Of a stretch of DNA of 64,000 nt, positions 1-8,210 are shown one piece after another (the first letter of the stretch is position 1; each line of letters begins with the position of its first letter). The notes below the pieces were generated by a model that was given only the letters and a program-made list of their open reading frames with translations, ran no database searches and was not told the DNA's origin. Position numbers and translations under genes: made by a program. This DNA comes from an uncultured Clostridia bacterium (GTDB taxonomy: Bacteria > Bacillota > Limnochordia > Darwinibacteriales > DTU012), in assembly GCA_900019385.1 (NCBI GenBank), contig FIZJ01000016.1, forward strand, positions 139,380-203,379, given 5' to 3'.

Positions 1-1
1 G

Positions 2-1435
2 CTCCACATTACATCCCTACCCAGCCCATTCGGCATCGGAGACCTGGGTCCATGCGCCTACCGATTCGTGGACTTTCTAAAAGCGGCAAAGCAAAAGCTT
101 TGGCAAGTGCTGCCCCTTGGGCCGGTCGAACCGTTCGGTTCGCCCTATGCCCCGTATTCCGCCTTTGCCGGCAACCCCTGTCTTATCAGCCCTGAGCTCC
201 TGATTGAAGATCAGCTTTTATCCCCATCCGAGCTTGCCGAACCCTTCATCTCGGCATCTGCCCACAGATCAAACCTGATTACTTTGGTTCACAGCCGCTT
301 TCAATCGTCTCGCCCTCCTTCGCTCCTTGCCGAATATCATGCTTTCTGTCATGCCAACCGGTTTTGGCTCTCTGACTACGCACTGTTTATGGCTCTCAAA
401 GGCCACTTCGCCAAGGCTTCTTGGGTTCAATGGCCTGAGGATACAGCCAGGCGCAGCCCCAGAGCACTTACTTACTGGCGCAGAAAACTGGCTCGCCAGA
501 TCCAGGAGCATAAATTCGCCCAGTTTTTGTTCTACCACCAATGGCAAAAGCTGAAGGCTTACGCCCGCCGCAAAGGCATTGCCATCATCGGCGATCTGCC
601 TTTGTTTGTCGCCCATGACAGTGCTGATGTCTGGTCAAAACCTTATCTGTTTCAGCTTGACAAACGTGGAATGCCGGTCTTTGTGGCGGGAGTGCCCCCG
701 GATTATTTCAGCGAAACGGGACAGTTGTGGGGCAACCCTGTCTACGACTGGCAGATGCATTATCAGGAACGTTTTCTGTGGTGGCGCCGGCGGATTGGCA
801 CATTGCTCAGGCTTGTGGATCTGATCCGCCTCGACCATTTCCGGGGATTTGAAGCTTGCTGGCGAATACCGTTCGGATCGCCGACAGCGGCCGATGGGCG
901 CTGGATGCCGGGCCCCGGCAGTGATTTCTTTGCCGCCGTAAAAGCAGGAGTCGGCCGCCTTCCCTTCATCGCTGAAGACCTTGGCTTTATAGACGCCAAG
1001 GTGGTTAAACTGCGTCAGCGGTGGAATCTGCCTGGTATGCGGGTCCTGCAGTTTGGTTTTGAGGCGTTGAAACCAAACCTGCACAGCCCGCACAACTATC
1101 CCCGGGGCTGTGCAGCGTATACCGGCACCCACGACAATGACACCGCTGTCGGTTGGTACCGCAAGGCTGATCCGGCAGTGCAGGACTATACCCGCCGCTA
1201 TTTGGGCACGAGCGGAGCTGACATCGCGTGGGATCTGATCCGGGCTGTATTGGCGTCACCGGCGAATATCGCCATTGTCCCGGCGCAAGATCTGCTCTCG
1301 CTGGACAGTGAAGCCCGGATGAACACACCTGGGACGATAGACGGCAACTGGCAGTGGCGGTGCCCAGACGGAGCGTTAAATAAAGAGCTCAGCCTCCGTT
1401 TGGCTGAGCTGACTTCCCTCTATGGACGGGACTGA
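2..1435 (+). CDS. malQ: 4-alpha-glucanotransferase (amylomaltase), 5' end cut by window
   Basis: GH77 disproportionating enzyme that moves maltodextrin units between alpha-1,4-glucans in the cytoplasm. The reading frame is open from base 2, where it encodes LHITSLPSPFGIGDLG, the usual GH77 N-terminus, so only a few residues are missing. The GTG at 68 is internal, not the start. Visible family motifs are IIGDLPLFVAHDSADVW, the nucleophile region RLDHFRGFEACWRIP, the acid/base segment AEDLG and the late THDND motif. About 478 residues are present, a normal length for bacterial MalQ. It converges on the flavo-diiron gene with about 20 bp between stops. No partner glycogen or maltose genes are visible in the window. 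Very confident. Confidence 0.96.
   Translation, partial: LHITSLPSPFGIGDLGPCAYRFVDFLKAAKQKLWQVLPLGPVEPFGSPYAPYSAFAGNPCLISPELLIEDQLLSPSELAEPFISASAHRSNLITLVHSRFQSSRPPSLLAEYHAFCHANRFWLSDYALFMALKGHFAKASWVQWPEDTARRSPRALTYWRRKLARQIQEHKFAQFLFYHQWQKLKAYARRKGIAIIGDLPLFVAHDSADVWSKPYLFQLDKRGMPVFVAGVPPDYFSETGQLWGNPVYDWQMHYQERFLWWRRRIGTLLRLVDLIRLDHFRGFEACWRIPFGSPTAADGRWMPGPGSDFFAAVKAGVGRLPFIAEDLGFIDAKVVKLRQRWNLPGMRVLQFGFEALKPNLHSPHNYPRGCAAYTGTHDNDTAVGWYRKADPAVQDYTRRYLGTSGADIAWDLIRAVLASPANIAIVPAQDLLSLDSEARMNTPGTIDGNWQWRCPDGALNKELSLRLAELTSLYGRD
1378..1410 (-). terminator. Terminator of the flavo-diiron gene, inside the malQ 3' end
   Basis: A 9-bp perfect stem (1386-1394 with 1402-1410, 7-nt loop) lies in the last codons of malQ. 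Read on the minus strand it is followed by CTTTATTT, so it probably ends the flavo-diiron transcript. On the plus strand there is no U-tract. Confidence 0.5.
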
Positions 1436-1455
1436 CACTTGTGGCGCGTTCAACC

Positions 1456-2643
1456 TTAGTCTTCCTTGATCATGGCTTGAGCAAAGGTTTTGCCAAATTC
1501 CACACACCGCTGCCGATCTTGGTCCGACAAGCCAAAGCGAACCTTGAGCCCAGGCTGCACTATGGCCATGCGCATCCTTTCCAACCTGTTCTCCAAGAGG
1601 CCGACCGCCTCTCCGCTCCAGCCGTAGTTGCCGAAAGCTGAGGCGAGTTTGCCTTTGGCGTTGATGGCACTCACATAGCTCAGCGCCCGCCATACAGGTT
1701 CCACCACATCAGCGTTGATGGTGGGAGAACCGATGATCAATCCGTCAAAATCTGACATCACACGTTTTATCTCTGCGTCGCTGGCACCGCCGAAGTCAAG
1801 CTGGATCACTTCAAAACCACCTTGGCTCTGCACACCGGAAGCAATCAGCTCCGCCATTGCCCTGGTGTGGCCATAGGCGCTGACAAAGCCGATCACCACT
1901 TTAGGCCGTTCCTTAACCGGGGCGTCGCTCCATTCCTCGTACAAATCCACAATCCGCCAGAAATTCTGGTCCAGGATTGGTCCGTGGCCTGTGGCGATCA
2001 TGCGGATGGGCAGGCTCCGGATTTTGGCGACCGCTTCCAGCACTTTAGGCTTGAACGGGCTCATGATCGAGTCATAGTAATGCTTGACCGCGGCAGTGAA
2101 ATCGTCAACCTCGCTTGCGAACATCCTGCCTTGACGGTCGCAGTAGTGGCTGCCGAACCCATCGCAGGTAAAGAGAATCTGGTCCTCTTCCAGATAAGTG
2201 AACATAGTGTCCGGCCAGTGGAGAAACGGCGCCATGATGAACCGCAGCCGTTTGTTCCCCAAATCCAGGGTGTCGTTGTGTTCAACCACCACAGCGTTAA
2301 AGTCACGCTTGACCTGCTCCTTCAGGAATTGAATACCTGCTCTCGTACCATACACCGTGATTCCGGGAACTCGCTCCAAAAGAGCTCCCACAGCTCCGGA
2401 ATGATCCGGTTCCGTGTGGTTGACGACCAGGTACTGGATCTGGTCCAGATCAATCTCCCGTTCCAGCTTTTCCAAAAAGACCTTGGTGAAATTTGCTTTC
2501 ACTGTATCAATCAGACAAGGGCGCTCTGCTTTGATCAGGTACGAGTTGTACGTCGTGCCCCAAATCGTGGGAATGACTACGTCAAAAACTTCCAGATCGG
2601 GATCCAACACTCCAACCCAACTGATGTCTTTTGTTACCTGCAT
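1456..2643 (-). CDS. FprA-family A-type flavoprotein (flavo-diiron protein)
   Basis: Soluble flavo-diiron protein that reduces O2 to water and/or NO to N2O in anaerobes, usually fed electrons by rubredoxin. The N-terminal metallo-beta-lactamase-like half carries the diiron ligand motif HTEPDH (His76, Glu78, Asp80, His81), then FLHWPDTM and TCDGFGSH. The C-terminal half (from about residue 248) is a flavodoxin domain starting VVIGFVSAYGHTRAMAE with the FMN phosphate loop. At 395 residues it is full length for a class A enzyme, with no extra rubredoxin or flavin reductase domain. The start has a good AGGGAGGT ribosome site. Together with the rubrerythrin at 27.3 kb it points to an oxygen-sensitive host. 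Whether O2 or NO is preferred cannot be told from sequence. Confidence 0.94.
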   Translation of the reverse strand: MQVTKDISWVGVLDPDLEVFDVVIPTIWGTTYNSYLIKAERPCLIDTVKANFTKVFLEKLEREIDLDQIQYLVVNHTEPDHSGAVGALLERVPGITVYGTRAGIQFLKEQVKRDFNAVVVEHNDTLDLGNKRLRFIMAPFLHWPDTMFTYLEEDQILFTCDGFGSHYCDRQGRMFASEVDDFTAAVKHYYDSIMSPFKPKVLEAVAKIRSLPIRMIATGHGPILDQNFWRIVDLYEEWSDAPVKERPKVVIGFVSAYGHTRAMAELIASGVQSQGGFEVIQLDFGGASDAEIKRVMSDFDGLIIGSPTINADVVEPVWRALSYVSAINAKGKLASAFGNYGWSGEAVGLLENRLERMRMAIVQPGLKVRFGLSDQDRQRCVEFGKTFAQAMIKED

Positions 2644-2714
2644 GGGTCAACCTCCCTTGTAATATCTAAGTAACTAGCTAAATATTAGCATATTACTCAG
2701 AATTATACAAGGGG

Positions 2715-3674
2715 CTAAAACTCAAACTTGACCGGCCGCATGTACAAGTTCAACAGTACTTCCTTGGCATTTTTCTTTTCATTGACAATCCTGTAGACGC
2801 TCTCGCAAATGGGCAGTTCAATCTCATACCGCTCCGATAACAGCATCAAAGCCTTGCATGTCGACACACCTTCCGCCAGCTTGGTGAAAGGCCTGCCCTG
2901 GACAAAGGCTTCACCAAAGGCCCGGTTGTGGCTGTACGGAGAGTACAAGGTGGCTGAGTAATCCCCAAGGTGGCTGAGGCCGTACACCGTCAATTCGTTG
3001 CCGCCCATGGCCCGTACCAACCGGGATATTTCCCTGGCACCCCTCGCCATCAGCGCCCCTTTGAGGCTGGAATAATTGTAACCGTCCAGCATCCCGGCGG
3101 CGATCCCGATCACATTCTTGGCGGCTGCCCCGACTTCGTTGCCGATCAGATCCTGCCCGTAATAGAAGCGGATCAACTCACTACCGAACGCCTGCACCAG
3201 TTCCTTGGTGGTATTAATGTTGTCCGAGCCGATCACCATGCAGTTGGGTATGCCGTTGAGGTAATCCTGGACATGGCCTGGGCCTACCCAGATGGCAACC
3301 GCACAATTCTGCGCGACCTCCTCGTTGAACACTTGAGTGAGACGCTTGCCTGTATTCTCCTCAAGCCCTTTCATACATAGAACAAAGGTCTTGCCTGTCA
3401 CCGCATGTCGATTGATCTCTCGCGCCAGGTCTCTCAGACTCTGTGACGGAATGCTGATTACTATTGTGCTGCCAAATGCGAGTGCTTGATCCAATTCAGT
3501 AGTCAGTCTTACTGCCGGCGGCAGAGCAAGATATTCGTTGCGGCGGGTCTCCATCAGTTCCGCGTAGTTTCGCGAATCGGCCCTGCCCCAGATCATGACC
3601 TGGTGGCCCAGGCGGTGAAGGTACCAGGACAGAAACGCGCCCCAGCGCCCGGCCCCCAATACGGTTACATGCAT
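2715..3674 (-). CDS. gpsA: NAD(P)H-dependent glycerol-3-phosphate dehydrogenase
   Basis: Reduces dihydroxyacetone phosphate to sn-glycerol 3-phosphate for phospholipid synthesis. The N-terminal Rossmann motif is GAGRWGAFLSWYL, a variant of the usual GAGxWGTALA. Further family blocks are CMKGLEE (normally CxKGxE), WVGPGH, EVGAAAKNVIGIAAGMLDG with the catalytic lysine, and the late LGDYSATLYSPYSHNRAFG, where most family members have GDLxxTCxSxxSRN. The replacement of Thr-Cys by Ser-Ala suggests a divergent GpsA branch. At 319 residues it is slightly shorter than typical (about 330). A GGAG site precedes the ATG. The flavo-diiron gene follows 71 bp downstream on the same strand, so cotranscription is possible. 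Confidence 0.9.
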   Translation of the reverse strand: MHVTVLGAGRWGAFLSWYLHRLGHQVMIWGRADSRNYAELMETRRNEYLALPPAVRLTTELDQALAFGSTIVISIPSQSLRDLAREINRHAVTGKTFVLCMKGLEENTGKRLTQVFNEEVAQNCAVAIWVGPGHVQDYLNGIPNCMVIGSDNINTTKELVQAFGSELIRFYYGQDLIGNEVGAAAKNVIGIAAGMLDGYNYSSLKGALMARGAREISRLVRAMGGNELTVYGLSHLGDYSATLYSPYSHNRAFGEAFVQGRPFTKLAEGVSTCKALMLLSERYEIELPICESVYRIVNEKKNAKEVLLNLYMRPVKFEF

Positions 3675-3723
3675 AACCCAGCTCCTTCCTGAACCTATAA
3701 TCAGCTTGGCTACCCCAATTATA

Positions 3724-3772
3724 ACATAAACGGGCCTTGCTTCCCATCAGCACCGTGAGACAGCAAGGCCCG
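3724..3772 (-). terminator. Hairpin terminator after the 132-residue unknown gene
   Basis: An 11-bp perfect inverted repeat (3731-3741 with 3762-3772, 20-nt loop) lies between the unknown gene and gpsA. On the minus strand it is followed by TTTATGTTAT, a weak U-rich tail. It probably separates the two genes; the long loop and weak tail keep confidence modest. Confidence 0.45.
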
Positions 3773-3826
3773 GCTACCAGAATTCAACCATCAATTATCC
3801 TCCTGTATCCTGCCGCGGTATTACAG

Positions 3827-4225
3827 CTAAGAGACAATCCTGCCGATAAGCTGAATGCTTCGTCTCAGCCATCTGAAGAATTCCACTGCGTACCCTTCGG
3901 CAATCAGAATCCTTTCTTCACCCTGGCTGAGCGTCAAAGCGCACTCAGCCTCATCATACGGGCTCCAGCCGAAAACAATGCTCTCATCCCTCAACACCGC
4001 GACGCCGACAATCATTTCCACTTCCAGCTGACCATGTTTGGTGATCAGGGTTTCGGTAATCCCTTTGATCACTGAGCCGCTTTCGTCCCACGAAAACTCT
4101 ATCGTCCCCGATCCGGACGGATTGGCGGCTGTAAGCGCGATTACCAGGTCAGCCTCATGCCCAACGATCGCCAATTGACTCGAATGCTCCCCTGCAGACC
4201 ATTCACTGATTAGATGTCTGTGCAT
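3827..4225 (-). CDS. Hypothetical protein, 132 residues
   Basis: I do not recognise this family. The product is a small soluble protein without signal peptide or membrane segment. It is rich in beta-type hydrophobic stretches (QLAIVGHEADLVIALTA, QLEVEMIVGVAVL) and ends in a basic amphipathic tail with two neighbouring arginines. It looks like a compact beta-sandwich, but that is impression, not evidence. The gene is well supported: a near-perfect promoter at 4312-4340, an AGAGGAG ribosome site before the ATG, and a hairpin after the stop. Being monocistronic with a strong promoter suggests a protein made in quantity or under its own control. Neighbours give no clear hint of function. Confidence 0.75.
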   Translation of the reverse strand: MHRHLISEWSAGEHSSQLAIVGHEADLVIALTAANPSGSGTIEFSWDESGSVIKGITETLITKHGQLEVEMIVGVAVLRDESIVFGWSPYDEAECALTLSQGEERILIAEGYAVEFFRWLRRSIQLIGRIVS

Positions 4226-4311
4226 ACATTTTCTCCTCTCTTACGCAGCGGTACACCTCCTGTCATGCAGTACTTATGTGCAACAATCCCTGTTCTAGCT
4301 GGTAGTTTTTA

Positions 4312-4340
4312 ATAATAGCACAAAACCTTTCCCTTGTCAA
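4312..4340 (-). promoter_or_regulatory. Sigma-A type promoter for the 132-residue gene
   Basis: TTGACA (4335-4340) and TATTAT (4312-4317) on the minus strand, separated by exactly 17 bp. The leader to the ATG at 4225 is about 80 nt and contains a second AGGAGG-like stretch about 35 nt upstream of the real ribosome site. Confidence 0.7.
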
Positions 4341-4351
4341 ACCATAATATT

Positions 4352-5137
4352 TTACCGTTCCAGCTCGCCGCTCCGGCTTAGTTCATTTAAGGCGCTGCTG
4401 ATCTCGACTACAAACTCGGGAATCCCCAGGGCGGATGGGGCGATCGAGTTGGCGTCGAAGTAGATAATGATCTTGTTTTCGCTGATATAAAAAGACTGAA
4501 GGTTGATCAAGTCCGATGAGCTGAACTCAGTTACAAAATACGCACTGGGATTTTTCTTGAGCTGGTTGTTGATGGTCTTAATCAGGATGCTTCTCTCCTG
4601 TTCGGTGGCGAACAAGTCGGCCAACTCAATGATTCTCCCAGTCGTCAAGTCGACATTCACAGTCTCCATGAACTGTGATCGCTGGTTGAAACCGAATGCA
4701 TGTGTGAAACGGACGGTCAGGCTCAATATGCCTCCGGAGTTGTAGTTGACTTTGAAGTCCACTTCTGTGCTGTGGCTGGGCAGCTGCTGTCCGAGCAGCG
4801 TGTTTTCCTGCAGGAATCTATTGGTTATGGTTTCCATCTCTTCGTCGAAATGCAAAATGCCGTCGTAAAACATGCTGTTCAGCTGCTCATAAAGTTCCTG
4901 ATTCTGGAGGCCGTGAATCACAGGGATTAACAGAACACTGGAGTACGAGGGGCTGACCTTTTCGTAGACGCGGCTCAAGATCACCACATCGGTATTGGGG
5001 AGCCCACCGATAATCCGGTACCAGTAGGGGTTCACCTTGTGTTCCACCGGCGCTGGGTTCGCGGCATGGCCGATGCTCGCAGCTGTGATCAAGATCATCA
5101 CAAACACCATTGTTCCCTTACACTTTGCGAGATGCAC
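4352..5137 (-). CDS. Secreted DUF4163/DUF3298-type protein
   Basis: Probable exported or lipid-facing protein of the DUF3298 family (the fold seen in RsiV and PdaC C-terminal regions). Residues 1-25 form a signal peptide (GTMVFVMILITAASIGHA). The DUF3298 hallmark region is ELADLFATEQERSILIKTINNQL followed by FYISENKIIIYFDANSIAPSALGIPEF. The part before it (about 40-150) matches the DUF4163-like segment. It has no enzyme domain and no extra transmembrane helix, so it is neither a full RsiV anti-sigma factor nor a deacetylase. The start is GTG with a GGGAGGG site. It lies 64 nt after the GGDEF/HD-GYP gene on the same strand and may be its operon partner. Ligand and role are unknown; lysozyme binding as in RsiV is only a loose analogy. 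Confidence 0.75.
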   Translation of the reverse strand: MHLAKCKGTMVFVMILITAASIGHAANPAPVEHKVNPYWYRIIGGLPNTDVVILSRVYEKVSPSYSSVLLIPVIHGLQNQELYEQLNSMFYDGILHFDEEMETITNRFLQENTLLGQQLPSHSTEVDFKVNYNSGGILSLTVRFTHAFGFNQRSQFMETVNVDLTTGRIIELADLFATEQERSILIKTINNQLKKNPSAYFVTEFSSSDLINLQSFYISENKIIIYFDANSIAPSALGIPEFVVEISSALNELSRSGELER

Positions 5138-5201
5138 CGTGATCCCTCCCGCTAACAGTAATCGAAACTAAAATCATTGATGTGTCCGTAAACACGACGG
5201 C

Positions 5202-6992
5202 TTATATTACCTCGCTGTTCAGCTCGTTCAGTATTGGGATCGCAATCTCGACAAGTTGAGGATCAAACTGGATGCCGGCATTTTCCTTTAGCTCTTTGAT
5301 GGCTTCGTCATGTCCAAGCGGCTGCCGGTAGGGCCGGAACCCGGTCATGGCGTCATAAGCGTCGGCAATGGCCAAGATTCTGCATTCGACAGGGATCTCA
5401 GTCCCCGACAAGCCAAGCGGATATCCGTTGCCGTCCCAGCGCTCGTGGTGGCAGAGAATTAAGCGGGAAATCCCGGCCAAGTGGGGCGAAGCAGAGGCAA
5501 TGCGGTAGCCCTTTTCCGGATGCTGCCTCATAATCTTTTGTTCCGCCTCCGACAGCTCTCCGCGCTTGTTTAAAACACTGTCGGGAATGCCCACTTTGCC
5601 TAGATCATGGACTTGTGCCAAAAGGGCCAGATCAGCCTGCTGCGCCTCGGACAGCCCAAGTTTCTTGGCGATGGCCAGGCAGATCTTTTCGATCCGCGCC
5701 GCATGCCCGTGGGTGATGTAATCCCGTTCCGCCAAAGCCGCCGTCAGAATCATGACAATCTCCGATTTCATACTGGCGCTGCGGTATAGCTTGTCGTGAA
5801 GCATATGGTCATCGGCTCTCCGGTATAGTTCCGTAAGCGTGGTGGATCCGTCCGACGCAGTGGCATAGCCCAGTGAAATACTAAGCGGCAGAGTCGGGTT
5901 GTCCTGATTGTAATGATCGACTGCGCTGCGGATTATTTCCACCAGAGTCGCCACCCGGCGCCGGCCATAATTGGGCAGAAGCACGCCGAACTCGTCGCCC
6001 CCCAAACGGGCGATCACCCCATTGTCGCCCACGCAGTCGGATAGAATATGGGCAAAGGACCGCAGCAGTTGATCCCCGCAGTGATGCCCCATGCTGTCGT
6101 TGATGATCTTCAAGCCGTCCAAATCCGCCACCAGCACCGACAGCGGATATGCGTGCGGTTCCACCTCTCTGGCGATGTATTCTTCGAAGTAGCTGCGGTT
6201 GTAAACGCCGGTGAGCACGTCGTGCATACTTAAAAACTCCAACCGCTGCTGGTAATCGATGCGCTCAGTAATATCCCTGACCAGCCCGCAGAAACCCGTG
6301 ACAGCTCCGCTTCTGTCCGTAATCAGCCCGATGGATGCTTCTGCGTACAAAATCGTGCCGTCCCTGCGCCGCATTTTGATTGTGTTCACTCGCCGCGGCT
6401 GCTTCTTTTCCCATACCTTGCGGAAAGTCCGGAAAACTCGGCGCCGGTCGACGCAAAAATGAAGCATGTTGACCCCCGCCAGCTCACTGGACGAGTAACC
6501 CAAAAGCTCGTACAAAGACTGGTTGCAGAATACGATGCGGCCTGAGAGATCGATCTCATAGTACCCTTCCTGCATATTGGCAAGAATGTCCCGGTATTTC
6601 TGCTCCGACAACAAAAGCGATTCTTTGATCTCCTTACGGGCCAGCGCGTCCTCCAGGCTGCGGGCAAAGATGGTGTACAGCCTTTGTTTTTGAATGGAAA
6701 GCGGCTCTTTTTGCTCCATATAAAGATATCCAGCTGCATTGCTGAAACGGTGCAGGTAACTGTTGGGCATATCCTTGTGGATCACTTCGTAAGGGTCTTC
6801 ATGCCACATAAACCCCCAACAGCCGCTGCAGTTGGACAATACCGGGTTAGCCAGCGAAAGAATCAGTTTCTGAACCCCAAGAAGCCGGCTTGCTTTTTCG
6901 ATCACCTGTTGGAACAGATCATCGCCAGGCAGCTCACTGTCAAAAGCGGAAATGTCCATGATCTGCAGCAGTTCATAAACATGCATGCTCAT
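5202..6992 (-). CDS. PAS-GGDEF-HD-GYP cyclic-di-GMP signalling protein
   Basis: Soluble dual c-di-GMP protein. Order: a GAF-like region (about 10-120), a PAS domain (about 130-245), a GGDEF diguanylate cyclase (about 255-405) with intact RLGGDEF, and a C-terminal HD-GYP phosphodiesterase (about 410-590) with HDLGKVGIPD, HPEKGY and HHERWDGNGYP. Both catalytic signatures look intact, so it may make and break c-di-GMP. No RxxD inhibitory site is visible five residues before GGDEF. A short cysteine-containing stretch (NCSGCWGF) in the GAF-like region could bind a metal or sense redox state; this is inference. The start overlaps the stop of the FIST gene as ATGA, so the two are translationally coupled. 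The c-di-GMP riboswitch near 56.3 kb is a plausible downstream reader. Confidence 0.93.
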   Translation of the reverse strand: MSMHVYELLQIMDISAFDSELPGDDLFQQVIEKASRLLGVQKLILSLANPVLSNCSGCWGFMWHEDPYEVIHKDMPNSYLHRFSNAAGYLYMEQKEPLSIQKQRLYTIFARSLEDALARKEIKESLLLSEQKYRDILANMQEGYYEIDLSGRIVFCNQSLYELLGYSSSELAGVNMLHFCVDRRRVFRTFRKVWEKKQPRRVNTIKMRRRDGTILYAEASIGLITDRSGAVTGFCGLVRDITERIDYQQRLEFLSMHDVLTGVYNRSYFEEYIAREVEPHAYPLSVLVADLDGLKIINDSMGHHCGDQLLRSFAHILSDCVGDNGVIARLGGDEFGVLLPNYGRRRVATLVEIIRSAVDHYNQDNPTLPLSISLGYATASDGSTTLTELYRRADDHMLHDKLYRSASMKSEIVMILTAALAERDYITHGHAARIEKICLAIAKKLGLSEAQQADLALLAQVHDLGKVGIPDSVLNKRGELSEAEQKIMRQHPEKGYRIASASPHLAGISRLILCHHERWDGNGYPLGLSGTEIPVECRILAIADAYDAMTGFRPYRQPLGHDEAIKELKENAGIQFDPQLVEIAIPILNELNSEVI

Positions 6993-8089
6993 GCCCGGTC
7001 ACCTCCAATGGTGACAGTCAGCGCACTGTTGTGAAATATCGGGACACCAAAAGAACTGTCGATCTGGCCGAAGGTCAGCACTCCCACTGCCGGCAGGCCC
7101 TCCAGAGTGCGGAAGGTATTCCGCGATTCTTGAGCGAAACTGTCCTTAAGCAAACTCTCCCGGGACACGCCGTCGAACAGAAGCGCGAACTTCGGCGCTG
7201 GATGCTGATGAAGCGCTTCCTCCGTGATTCGCTTGGCAATCGCCGGCAGCGCCAGAATACTTGTTGTCATCAAAGTCACCATGGACTTGGAAGGGATGGC
7301 GGTGACACACACCAACGCCTCGTCCTCGATGCGCATGATGTTGCGGATCACATACTCACCGTTCCCGCAGGGTATTCCCAGCTGGTAGCTTGATCCGATC
7401 ATCTCACTGTTTCCCTTTTCCAGTTGGTTGACAGCAGTGCGAAAACGAACGGCCGCCGGCTGCCCGTCCAATTCCCAAATGCGATTGCCTTCAGTGCGCG
7501 TAACCAGCATCGGCTCGCCGAAAGGAATCCACCCGTGGCCGATGCCGTACGTGAAATGCACATCTCTGATCAGAGCCGCTGCGACTCCGTCACTGGCACA
7601 CCCTTCCTCGGTAAACTGCACACCGGTCCCCGCGCCGATATATTGAAACTGTGGGCCCAGCCTGGAATAGACTCCACGGATCAATGCCGCCAGCCTAGGA
7701 TTCCTGACATTGGGAAAGACCATGACTGTCCCCGTCTGAGTTTCATCCTCTATCAAGGCCATGCCGGCGGTTTGGCCTACATCGTAGGCTTTTTGACCGT
7801 CAATGCTCACCAGCTTGGTTCGGGCGTTTATACCGTAGAGCGACAATACCGCCACACCCAGGCGGTACACCTCTTGCCCGGTGAAAATCCCATGTACCCA
7901 TCCACCGATAAAGGGGCTGCCTGCCAGTTTGCCGCTGGCTGACCTCCACAGAGTGTCAGGATCATAGCCGCCGGCATAGAAAACCACAGTCAAGTCTGGC
8001 AGCGGCCCGTGCACAAGGCTTTGCTCCAATGCTTCATAAACCGCAGCGCTTGGATCTTGGTTTTGACTTATTCCGATTCCAATCTGCAT
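6989..8089 (-). CDS. FIST-domain signal transduction protein
   Basis: Stand-alone FIST sensor (366 residues). The N-terminal FIST_N region (about 20-200) includes LTVVFYAGGYDP and the glycine-rich GGWVHGIFTGQEVY; the FIST_C region (about 215-355) includes LLFDGVSRESLLKDS and the closing GVLTFGQIDSSFGVPIFHNSALTV, trimmed here. FIST domains are known sensory modules thought to bind small ligands such as amino acids, commonly linked to GGDEF, EAL or chemoreceptor proteins. It has no output domain of its own but is coupled by a 4-bp stop/start overlap to the GGDEF/HD-GYP gene, so it probably modulates that enzyme. The start has an AAGGGAG site. It is probably the first gene of a three-gene unit. 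Confidence 0.9.
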   Translation of the reverse strand: MQIGIGISQNQDPSAAVYEALEQSLVHGPLPDLTVVFYAGGYDPDTLWRSASGKLAGSPFIGGWVHGIFTGQEVYRLGVAVLSLYGINARTKLVSIDGQKAYDVGQTAGMALIEDETQTGTVMVFPNVRNPRLAALIRGVYSRLGPQFQYIGAGTGVQFTEEGCASDGVAAALIRDVHFTYGIGHGWIPFGEPMLVTRTEGNRIWELDGQPAAVRFRTAVNQLEKGNSEMIGSSYQLGIPCGNGEYVIRNIMRIEDEALVCVTAIPSKSMVTLMTTSILALPAIAKRITEEALHQHPAPKFALLFDGVSRESLLKDSFAQESRNTFRTLEGLPAVGVLTFGQIDSSFGVPIFHNSALTVTIGGDRA

Positions 8090-8160
8090 CGCTAATCTCC
8101 CTTGGTCGCCTTTGGGTTTGACCCAAGTACAGAATTCTCTTTCTAAACTGCGATTTCCTG

Positions 8161-8193
8161 CACACGAAAATAACCCCTTGAGCTCAAGGGGTT
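8161..8193 (-). terminator. Terminator of the GH43-to-araA operon
   Basis: A perfect 22-bp palindrome at 8172-8193 (AACCCCTTGAG and its complement) starts just after the araA stop. On the minus strand it is followed by ATTTTCG. With no loop in the palindrome centre, the actual hairpin would open 4 nt. Confidence 0.65.
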
Positions 8194-8210
8194 ATCCACC
8201 AATCAGGGCT

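Noticed and set aside
1822-2673. Plus-strand 283-codon frame opposite the flavo-diiron gene
   Set aside because: Antisense shadow; the minus strand has intact diiron and flavodoxin motifs and a ribosome site.
2702-2707. TATAAT on the minus strand before the flavo-diiron gene
   Set aside because: No acceptable -35 box or extended -10 was found at proper spacing, so it is not listed as a promoter.
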